NCBI GenBank assembly: GCA_013416795.1
Contig: RQSC01000070.1
Span: 1-23,445, forward strand
DNA length: 23,445 nt
Direction: 5' to 3'
Origin: Prasinococcaceae sp. CCMP 1430
Taxonomy: Eukaryota; Prasinodermophyta; Palmophyllophyceae; Prasinococcales; Prasinococcaceae
Each line of letters starts with the position of its first letter. The stretch's first letter is position 1. The translations under genes were made by a program, and so were the position numbers. Shown here one piece after another: positions 15,456 to 23,445 of the stretch. The notes under the pieces are model-generated. The model made no database searches, was not told the origin of the DNA, and saw only the letters and a list, made by a program, of their open reading frames with translations.

Positions 15456-16863
15456 ATGGCTTTCCCGTGGGTACCTTTTGGAGGCGCCTCTTCAGGCACC
15501 TTTTTTCGCGCGTCAGCGGCGCCGCCCGCGTGGCGAAAAAGCGCGCGCGCGCGCGGCGACTGCGCGTCGGCAGCAGCAGCGCGGACGGCGGCGGCGGAGG
15601 GCGGCGGCGGGGCGCGGGTGCCGCGCTCCGAGTCGAGCCGTTGCGGCGTCCGAGGGGGGGGGCGGCAGCAACAGGGAACTCAGACTGCGCGTGTGCGTGG
15701 AGAAGCACGTGCACTTCGGCGAAAGGTGCGAGCGAGCGAGCGACCGCGCCGGCGCAGGGAGCGGTTGTGTGCATGCTCTTTCTGCCTTGGTGCTCCGTGC
15801 GCCCGCGCTGACACGCCGTCGACAAAGCGTGTGCATGGTGGGGTCGCACCCTGCGCTGGGTGAGTGGGACATCGGGCGCAGCGCGCCGCTCGAGTGGACA
15901 ATGGGCGACCTGTGGCAGGGCGAAGTGCGGCTGCCAGCGATCGCGCCCAAAGCGTGCAGCGAGGGGGGCGCGGGCACTGCTGACGTGTACTTCAAGTTCG
16001 TCATCCAGAGAGACGGACACCCGCGCAGGTGGGAGGAGGGCCAGAATAGGGTGATTCTCGCGAAAGAGTGCGATGGGGACGCACGCATCTCGTGCAAGTT
16101 CGGTGACATGTCGGCAGGCCTGACCGCGATCGAGGCAGAACCAACTAGCGTCGAGGAAGCTACGATCGAGGGCGAAGGGGGGGCAAGCGCAGCACGTGCG
16201 GCGCCCCCCCCCCCGCGCCCTCCGCCCCTGCCCCCACGCTCCCCGCCGCTCGAGCGTCCTCGCGCCCTTTCGCCATCGCGAGCTCGTGGCGGAGCCTGGA
16301 GGAGGAGCCTGACGACGAGGAGCCCGGATGGTGAGGACGAGGTTGAGGAGCCTGAGAGGGCTGAAGTGGTGCTCAGTCTCGAGGAAGCGCGGGCGAAGCT
16401 CGAGGACGACGTGCGCCAGAGCGCGAGCGAGACGAGCAGAGAACACGAGATGGAGCAGCAGGAGCGGGAGCAGGGGGAGCTGGGCTTTGCGGCGGCGGCA
16501 TACTGGGCTCGGCGCGCGGTGGTGGGGACAAGCGCGGCACGCGCGGCACCTTCCGCGCGGCGGCCTTCGATACCACCGCCCGGCGCGCCGTCGCGAGCTC
16601 GCGGCGGAGCCTGGAGGAGGAGCCGGAGGAGGAGCCTGACGATTAGGAGCCTGGAGGATGAGGATGAGGAGCCTGTGATGCCCGAAGTGTTGCGAGGCTC
16701 GCAGCGAGCAACCGGCGGCGCACGACACATCGCCCTCAGTACCGAAGGGTCGACGCTCGCGGCGTGCAAGCTCGCGGAGCTCCGCGAGATGTGCCGGGCG
16801 CGCGGCCTCCGGACGTGGGGCACCAAGCAGATGCTGGCGGAGCGTCTCGAGAAGGGCTACTAG
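15456..16863 (+). CDS. CBM20-SAP fusion protein (5' end unresolved)
   Basis: The supported coding frame runs from about 15675 to the stop at 16861-16863, with one intron (15726-15827). An N-terminal CBM20 domain spans about 15676-16080: HVHFGE, then SVCMVGSHPALGEWD, LEWTMGDLWQGEV, VYFKFVIQRDG and an intact WEEGQNR. A Pro/Arg/Glu linker contains a duplicated module. The C-terminus ends in a SAP-type motif (LAELREMCRARGLRTWGTKQMLAERL), a helix-turn-helix usually binding DNA or RNA. No in-frame ATG precedes the CBM20. The nearest, 15456, is one base out of frame: either the 9-G run at 15654-15662 has one extra base, or an intron (for example 15467-15674, giving MAFPELRLRV) is spliced out; that intron lacks the CTGAC motif. 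The start given here is therefore provisional. Confidence 0.7.
15726..15827 (+). other. CBM20-SAP gene intron (102 nt)
   Basis: Donor GTGCGA, acceptor ACAAAG, CTGAC at 15808-15812 only 16 nt before the acceptor. Removing it restores HVHFGESVCMVGS, colinear with the intronless paralogue. The length is a multiple of three and it has no stop, so the frame reads through. Confidence 0.88.
16183..16675 (+). repeat. In-frame duplicated module in CBM20-SAP linker
   Basis: Copy one (about 16183-16354) and copy two (about 16526-16675) share SAARAAP, SRARGGAWRRS, an LT(T/I)RS string and an EDE-x-EEP acidic end. Offsets between matching parts are 345, 315 and 321 nt, all multiples of three. Confidence 0.8.
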
Positions 16864-17172
16864 GGAGTGTGCCCGTGCGGCCTCGCCCGGCCCGTGGTGT
16901 GGCAGCCGCGCCCTGGCGTCGCGCAGCGCTTGTCCGCGTAGTTAGGGTTTCGAATTGGAATTCACGAGAAGGTTACTGTATTAGAGGCTAGGCCACAGCC
17001 AGGGTTAACTACTCCAATTGGCGATTGCCGCGGGTGCGCCGGCGCGCGCCCGCCACAGCCGCCGCGAGCGTCGTCGCCGCAGGGCGGCGGCGCCGCCCGC
17101 CGGCTGGGTTGGAGTGGGAGGCGCGTCCGTGCGCGGCAGCGCGGACTCACCGGCGGCCCGCGCGCTGGCGCG
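16864..17172 (+). promoter_or_regulatory. Intergenic region upstream of helicase
   Basis: 309 bp between the CBM20-SAP stop and the helicase ATG. It contains a perfect TTAGGGTTT at 16942-16950 and CCAAT at about 17013-17017. The part from about 17030 is extremely GC-rich and is probably 5' UTR. Confidence 0.45.
16942..16950 (+). promoter_or_regulatory. Telo-box-like motif TTAGGGTTT
   Basis: Second perfect copy of the motif in the window, 231 bp upstream of the helicase ATG and 79 bp after the previous stop codon. Confidence 0.4.
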
Positions 17173-20100
17173 ATGGGCGGACGCCCAAATGCAGGCGGGG
17201 GGCGACGGACGGGCGGAGGCAACCGCGCGGTCAAGGGCGAGCCGAAGTGGAAGGCGGCCATCAAGCGCAGCGAGCGCGAGAAGGCTGCTGAGAAGCGCCG
17301 CGGCGCGGGCAGCGACGGGAGTGGAGGAGCGGGCGGCAAAGGAGGCGGCAGCAATGGCGGTGGCGCGGCGCCTCGTCCGACCGACGCAGTGAGCCTTGGC
17401 GCTGACGCAGCGGCGCGCGTGGCGGCCGTGCTGCGCGAGGTGGCCGCGGCGGCGGGCGAAGAGCCGTCTGTGGCGACCGCTACCGGTGCCGACGCGGCGA
17501 CCACAGGCGTCGACCCCCGCTCGGTCGACGCGAAGGCCGCCACCGAGCTGCTGCGCAAGGGCTTTGCCGACGCGGCGGCCGCCGCCGCACTCGCCGCCAC
17601 ACGCGCCGCAGCGCGGGCGTCAGACGCGACGGAGGGCTTCAATGAGCAGCGCCGACGCCGCGTGCAGCGCGCGCTCGACTGGCTGGTCGTGCACGCGCCT
17701 GACCACGAGCTGCCGCCAGACTTCGCATCGCAGCGGCCGAAGCCCGTGCCGCCGCCGCCACGCGCCCCCATCGTCAGGAAGGGGCTCGGCGTAGCATCGG
17801 CGGCGCCGACGCCGGGGTCCTCGCGGCAGCAGCCGCAGCCGCAGCAACGGTCGCAGCAGCCGCCCCAGCACACGCAGAAACACGAGCACGCCGAGGCGGC
17901 ACTGGTCGCCGCAGGCTGGCCGCAGCGCGCGGTTGCGCAGGCGCTCGCTCAGGCGCTCGAGCGCGCCCCGCTCGCCGCGCACTCGCCGCGCGCGCACGCC
18001 CTCGCGGCGCTGCCGGCGCTCGCGCAGGGCGCTGCGCGCATGTTCAACGCGTCGGTGCCACAACCGACATTGGCCGAGGCGGAGGCCAACAGGGATGCCC
18101 TGCGTGAGGAGCTCACGGCAGTCGATGCCATCAGCGGCTGCACAGCGCTCGCCATCGCCGACGGAGCACCGCTCCCCGAGCGTCTGTCGCTGCCCGTCGA
18201 GTGTGGGCAGGGGCGCCCCGCGCGCATTGACGTGCGCGTGCGGCTGTCGCCGGGCTCGTACCCCGACCATGTGCCCGCCATCGTTGCCGAAGCGGTCGAT
18301 GGCGACGGTGTTGGCGATGGCGACGATGAGAGCGACTGTCGTGCCGCGTCGTGGTTTGCGCTGCTCAGCCGAAGGTTGATAGAGCGGGCCGCAGAGATGC
18401 GCGGCGTGCCCATGCTGTGGGAGCTGATGGAGGGCGCGGCCGAGCTGGCAGCATCTGGGGAGCTCGAGCGCGAGCTCAAAGAAGGTCGCAGCGGGCACCA
18501 GCAGCAGCGGCTGCCGTTGCAAGCCGCCCAGCAGCAACAGTCAAAGTGCGCTGTACAATTGGCGCGACTCGCTTTGGAGGAGGCGGAGGAGGGGGCGGAG
18601 GGTGCCGATGGCGGCGATGACGAATCCCGACGCACGGCGAGGCTCGAGGCTCTGCTGAACGTCGCGTCGGGGCCCCGAGCGGAGAGGGAGCCGCAGCAGG
18701 AGCTGCCGCAGCCGCCGCTGCCAACACAGCCGCGAGAGCAACCGCAGCAGCAGCAGCAGCGGCAGCGGCAGGAGCCCAAAGCCGTCCGGCGGCCGAATCC
18801 TCGCATGCCTGAGATTAAGCCCCTCAGCCCGAAAGAGGCGGCCGCGGAGAGCGCGCGCCTGCGTGAGGATTGGCAGCGGCGCCTCCTGTCGGACGGCAAA
18901 CTCCGCGGCATGCGCGAGCGACGCGCCAAGCTACCCGCGTGGCCCCTCGCTGACACGCTTGCGAGGGCCGTGCGCGACAACCGTGTGGTGGTCGTGTGCG
19001 GTGAGACGGGGTGCGGCAAGTCGACGCAGCTCCCGCAGTTTTTGCTCGAGGATGCCGTGCAACGCGGCGAGGGCGGCTCGTTCCAGATGGTCGTGACCCA
19101 GCCGCGACGAATCGCCGCCACGGGAGTGGCCATGCGCGTCGCGCAGGAGCGCGCCGAGGACATCGGTGGCACCGTTGGGTACTCGATCCGCCTCGAGACC
19201 AAACGGAGCAAAAGCACGCGCGTGCTCTTCTGCACCACGGGCGTGCTGCTGCGCCGCTTGGCCGACGACAAGGCGCTGGTCAGCGTGAGCGTGGTGTGCG
19301 TTGATGAGGTGCACGAGCGCAGCCTTGACTCGGACTTCTTGCTCGTGCTCCTGAAGGACGTCATGGCGCGCAGCCCCAACCTGCGCGTTGTGCTCATGAG
19401 CGCGACCATGGACGCGACCAAGTTTGCCGAGTACTTTGCCGCTGAGAGCGGCGGGCGGCCCTGCCCCGTGCTCGAGATCCCGGGATTCACGCACCCCGTG
19501 CGTGAGTTGTACCTTGAGGACGCCGTTCGGCTCTGTGAGTACTCACTGCGTCCCGGGTCGGACTTCGCGCGCAAGGGACCGCCCGGCGGTGGCGGCGGCA
19601 AAGGCGGTGGCTTCGACGGCAAGACAGAGGAGCAGCGCCGGGCGGAGGAGCAGGCCGAGCGCACTGAGATGGCCGCGGCCGAGGCGCTCACGAAGCGCGG
19701 CTACCCTCGGCACGTCGCCGATTGCGTCCGAGACACCGACCCGGACGCCATCAACTACGAGCTGCTCGAAGCGCTGCTGGAGCGGCTCGTGGTTGACCAG
19801 GCCGACGATGGCGCGGTGCTGGTCTTTCTGCCAGGTTTGATGGAGATCTCAACGCTGCACGAGGCCTGCACGGCCAACCGAACCATCCACGGCGCGACGG
19901 GTGGCGGCAAGTACCTCATCGCGCTGCACTCGCAGCTCAGCACGCAGGAGCAACAGCGGGTGTTCGAGAACCCGCCGAAGGGCACACGTAAGGTGGCCCT
20001 CGCTACCAACATCGCTGAGACGAGTATCACCATCGACGACTGTACCGTCGTCGTCGACTGCGGCAAGGTCAAGGAGACGGGCTTCAATGCGGCAACGCGC

Positions 20101-21524
20101 ATGTACGTGGCGGCGGCGGCCCTCCAGCGCTGACAGCTCGCCTCGTCTTTTTGTCTTTTTTTGCATGCGCTGCCTCCGCAAGCGTGCGCTTCGGCCTCGC
20201 GTTCGCCCAGCTCTCACGTGCATCGGCATGTACGCGCCACGCTGACTGGGCTGGCCGCGCCGCATGTCTTGGCGCGAGCTGAAATAGGAACACGCTGCTT
20301 ACGTGCTGGGTGTCGCGTGCGAGTGCGCGGCAGCGCCGCGGGCGCGCGGGGCGCGTGCGGCCAGGCAGGTGCATCCGCCTCTTCTCGCGGCACCGCCACG
20401 ACGCGCTCTTCGCGGAGTACCAGACGCCCGAGATCTTGCGCGTGCCGCTCGACTCGCTCACGCTCGCCGTGAAGCTTCAGCAGGGCAGTGGCATCGACCC
20501 TCGGGTCTTTCTGAGTCGCTGCGTTGACCCGCCTGAGCCGGACGCCATCGACGCAGCCATTTCGGAGCTCACGTCGCTTGGCGCGCTGGCGCCTGCCGAC
20601 GAGGCCATGACGGCGCTGGGCAGCCACCTGGCGCTGCTCCCCGTGGACCCGCGCATCGGAAAGATGCTCGTGTACGGCGCGCTCATGGGTTGCGTCGAGC
20701 CCGTCCTGACGATCGCCGCCGCCATGAGCACGCGCTCGCCTTTCGTCGCGCCGCTCGACAAGCGCGACGAGGCTGACGCCGTACGCAAGGGCGTCTACGG
20801 TCGCGAGCAGAGCGACCTGCTCGCGAGCCTGCGCGGGTACGACGCGTGGGAGGAGGCGAGGCTCGGGGGCGGGTGGGCGGCCGCGCGCGAGCTCGCGCGC
20901 GACCACTTCATGAGCCTGCGAGCCATGGAGGGCATCTCGCAGGCACGGCGGCAATTCCGCATGCTGCTCGAGGACGCGCGGCTGGTGCTCAGGCCGAGAA
21001 GGGCTGGAGCGGGGACTGGAAGGGGGCGGAAAGGGGGCCGCGGCCAAGGCCGGCAGCAGCAGCCCGCGCCGGCGGATGGGCTCGGGGACGCTGAGCCGCC
21101 ACCGCGCGCCGGCGAGGCCAACCAGAATGCTGGCAACGCCAAGTTGGTCAAGGCCGTCATTGTCGCGGGGCTCTATCCCAACGTGGCGCGCGCAGAGCCC
21201 AGCCGCACGCCAGGCAGTCCGCCCAAGATCTCGGTGCGCGTGCCGGGCAAGAAGAAGGAGGAACCCGCGGCGCTGCATCCGAGTTCTGTGTGCGCCGATG
21301 TGCCGCGGTTGCATAGCCGCTACCTGGCGTACCACGAGATGGTGGCCACCTCGCAGATCTATCTGCGCGACGCTACGGCCGTCTCGCCGTACAGCCTCCT
21401 ACTCTTCGGTGGGGCCATCGACGTGCAGCACGCGAGTGGCACTGTGACGCTGGACGGATCGCTCGCATTTCGGTGCAACCCGCGCGTCGCACTGCTCTTC
21501 AGGGAGCTCAGGGCGAGGTACGAG

Positions 21525-21558
<34 letters not shown>

Positions 21559-21978
21559 NACCCGCGGGGGAGGGTTGGGGGGGGCGCTTCGGCTTCGCTC
21601 GCGCATTGGTGTCTGCCGAGACGGCTGCGCTCGCCTGCTGCTCACCGGCTGGCTCTGCCGCTGACGCGCGCCTGCGATCCCTCCTGCGCGTCGCATCGTA
21701 CTCCGCGCAGGCTCGACGCCGAGCTGGCACGCAAGATTGCCGAACCTGACAGCGACCTGAGCTCGTCTGCGGCGTCCGTGGTGGGTGTGGTGTGCGAGCT
21801 GCTCGAGGGCGAGGTCGAGGTCGCCCCCGCGGCCGCCGCAAGCGGCGGCGGCGGTGGTGCTGCCGGCCGCGGCGGCAGCGGGGGAGGCGGAGGAGGTCGC
21901 GGAAAGGGCAGGGGCGGCGGAAGGGGCGACCGCGCTAGGGGCAGGGGTGGCAGGGGGCGAGGCAGGAGCCGCCGCTAG
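17173..21978 (+). CDS. DExH-box RNA helicase, DHX57-like (three exons)
   Basis: ATP-dependent DEAH/RHA RNA helicase. The model join(17173..20102, 20288..21517, 21711..21978) gives 1475 aa in one frame. The N-terminus is basic and Gly-rich. A UBA-like helix bundle lies near 236-260 (EAALVAAGWPQRAVAQALAQ) and an RWD-like domain near 310-420, the pair typical of DHX57. A polyQ-containing linker follows. The helicase core has motif I GETGCGKST (610-618), motif II DEVH (711-714), motif III SAT (743-745), ALATNIAETSIT, and motif VI QRRGRAGR (992-999) created by splicing exons 1 and 2. Winged-helix, ratchet and OB-fold regions follow, with RDATAVSPYSLLLFGG in the OB fold. Exon 3 completes the C-terminal helix and adds an RG/GGR-rich tail typical of RNA binding. 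An insertion KGGGGGKGGGFDGKTEEQRR lies inside the core after the SAT motif. DHX36/DHX29-type helicases are alternatives, but UBA plus RWD favours DHX57. Confidence 0.9.
20103..20287 (+). other. Helicase intron 1 (185 nt)
   Basis: Donor GTACGT, acceptor AAATAG, CTGAC at 20242-20246. It is needed to join NAATRM to NTLLTCWVSRASARQRRGRA. It contains in-frame stops (20131-20133). Confidence 0.92.
21518..21710 (+). other. Helicase intron 2 (193 nt) with poly-G
   Basis: Donor GTACGA, acceptor GCGCAG, CTGAC at 21661-21665. It joins LFRELRAR to LDAELARKIAEPD. It holds a 33-G run and one N, so its true length is uncertain. Confidence 0.88.
21526..21559 (+). repeat. 33-nt poly-G tract ending in N
   Basis: It starts 8 bases after the intron 2 donor of the helicase gene and stops at an ambiguous base, which suggests an unresolved homopolymer length. 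Confidence 0.9.
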
Positions 21979-22350
21979 CTGCATGCGTCGGAAGAGTTTC
22001 GCTCGTGTGGGGGTAGACCGCGGGTGCACGGAGTTGGTAACGCCAGTCATTGCCTCCGTCCACGGCGCCCAGGCGCGCGCGTGTGCCACCCACCCGCCCA
22101 CCCACCCACAGTGGGGTCTCGATGAGGGCGTGTGCGACCTCGCGCGCCCTTGCTGTGGCGCCAGTGCGAGCGCGCGCGCCTCGCTGGCACAGCGTGCGCT
22201 GCAGAGCTGGCGTGGCGTGCGGACGGGTCTGGGCGCGCGCGCGGCAGGTGGACAGGTGCGCGCGAGCATTCGCAAGCCCGAGCGCCGAGGGCGCCTGGCG
22301 ACCGCGCGCGGCCCGCGCTCGCCGCCGTCCCCGAGGGCGCGCGCGCCGCA

Positions 22351-22374
22351 CACACACACGCACACACACACACC
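22351..22374. repeat. CA dinucleotide microsatellite
   Basis: About 12 CA units with one CG interruption, downstream of the helicase gene. Confidence 0.85.
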
Positions 22375-23105
22375 GCGTCGCCAGCCACCCCAGCATGCAC
22401 ACCCGCGCGCTGTTATCGAGACACTGCATTCGTCACCAAATTCATCGATACTCGATACTCCCACTGCCTCAAATCGAAATCGGCATCCGCGCCGCTGGCT
22501 GGGGTCGCGACCGCAACCGGGTCGCTGCGATCGGAGTTCGCGGCGAGAAATTCGATTCGAGCTCCGGCCGACAAGCCGTCGCCTCGAAGCCTGGGAGGCC
22601 GAGGTGCAGGGCCACGTGCGGCGGGGGCACCGCCGACACGATGCCGCGCGTGCGTTGATGGCAAAAATACGATGCTCGAATTGATGAGAGTACAAATGAG
22701 ATGTGCGCGATGCCGAGCAGCGATGTCGATATTGACCGCGTGCGAGTGGCATGTGATATTAAATGTGTGTGTGGTGACCGATTTGCTTTCGAATTGATGC
22801 GCGCAAAGACGGGTGTGTTGTGCCTCCAACATGAGGCGTGTGCTCGCTCGTGTCGACAAATATGGCCGTTGCGAACCCCGGCGCCCGCCGATTTCCGCCG
22901 CCTCCTTGGGCGCTCAAAGTGGATGGGCGCGCGCCTGGTCCCGCTCTCCTTGCCCAGGTTGGAGCCAATTAATCGCACGCGCGAGAAGCCTCTTTTCCAT
23001 CGACGATTGGGAGGGCGACTCCCGCATTCCGAGCGGGCCGGCGGCCGCGCATGGCCCCACGTACAGAACGCGCCCGTTGCCGTTGCCGTTTGCCGGCCGG
23101 ATCTT

Positions 23106-23298
23106 GCCAGATGGACGTTGCGGCATCGGCACGATCCAATTGGCAATCGCACCTGCATCGATGTCAGATATTACATCAGAATCGGATGCCGGCCAGATGG
23201 TCCGCACGTGGTGCTCGCTTGAAATTGATGGTGTGTGGATGGTGGAGGCATTGATTTGTGTTGTGGAGTCCCTTTGGCTCCCCGCCAGATGGACGTTG
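23106..23298 (+). repeat. Dispersed CCAGATGG elements
   Basis: A 15-bp word GCCAGATGGACGTTG occurs at 23106-23120 and 23284-23298. A shorter CCAGATGG lies between them at 23193-23200. Spacings are 85 and 93 bp. Confidence 0.8.
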
Positions 23299-23445
23299 AA
23301 ACTCGAGGGGGTGCACATCGCCGCGCGGTTTTTCCGCGCGCGCGCGCGATCGGGGTGCGCGCGGGGCATTCCCGCGCGTTTTGGGTGCGTTTTGATGGCC
23401 GGGCGACGGCGCCGCGCGCGGTGACGCGCCCGAGGCTGCGCGCGC

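Larger units (their letters stand above)
21979..23445. other. Gene-poor right end
   Basis: 1.47 kb with no recognisable gene, RNA or domain. It holds CCCA-type repeats (about 22085-22110), a CA microsatellite (about 22351-22374), a less GC-rich stretch (about 22420-22480 and 22640-22830), and three CCAGATGG elements (23108, 23193, 23286). Open frames on both strands have no similarity I recognise and contain many rare-looking codons. The last 55 bases carry TTTGATGGC at 23391-23399, seen otherwise at gene starts, so a plus-strand gene may begin just beyond the window. Confidence 0.45.

Noticed and set aside
14803-16728. 641-codon open frame on the minus strand across the CBM20-SAP gene
   Set aside because: It mirrors the plus-strand gene and shows no domain. 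Stop codons are rare in all frames at this GC content.
17949-19691. 580-codon minus-strand frame inside the helicase
   Set aside because: Antisense to clear helicase motifs; Ser/Arg/Ala-rich with no domain.
22469-23424. Overlapping 150-230 codon frames on both strands at the right end
   Set aside because: No recognisable motif, and similar-length frames exist in several phases. No basis for choosing one.
1-23445. CRISPR arrays, tRNA, rRNA, insertion sequences, viral genes
   Set aside because: I scanned for spaced direct repeats, T-loop strings, transposase motifs and viral domains and found none that hold up.

Overview
The window is nuclear DNA of a GC-rich eukaryote with a compact genome. 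Bacteria are excluded by seven GT-AG introns of about 100-200 nt that interrupt two conserved enzymes and one carbohydrate-binding protein. The best guess is a flagellated unicellular alga. A jouberin (AHI1) homologue implies a cilium or flagellum. Two CBM20 starch-binding proteins imply alpha-glucan storage. The dihydroorotase is the short PyrC type seen in bacteria, plants and algae. Promoters carry plant-type telo-box motifs. I cannot name the species or phylum from this sequence.

Layout, left to right: kinesin-12-like motor (+, 133-3120); tail-anchored golgin-84-like coiled coil (-, 3377-4813); five-exon dihydroorotase (+, 5176-6683); jouberin-like WD40 protein (-, 6798-10298); four-TM RING-variant protein (+, 11373-13088); CBM20 protein (-, 13392-14717); CBM20-SAP protein (+, about 15456-16863, 5' end unresolved); three-exon DHX57-like DExH RNA helicase (+, 17173-21978). 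The last 1.47 kb holds no gene I can support. The first six genes form convergent pairs separated by divergent intergenic regions, so most promoters are shared.

The genes do not form one pathway. Kinesin and jouberin belong to microtubule and cilium biology. The golgin belongs to Golgi tethering, the dihydroorotase to pyrimidine synthesis, and the helicase to RNA metabolism. The one local relationship is the head-to-head pair of CBM20 paralogues: one carries an intron exactly where the other has none, and one has gained a C-terminal SAP domain.

Technical cautions: there is a 7-N gap at 10351-10357, an N at 21559 beside a 33-G run, and a 50-G run at 11183-11232. Long open frames on the wrong strand are common here because stop codons are rare in GC-rich DNA, so gene calls rest on recognisable domains, not on ORF length.
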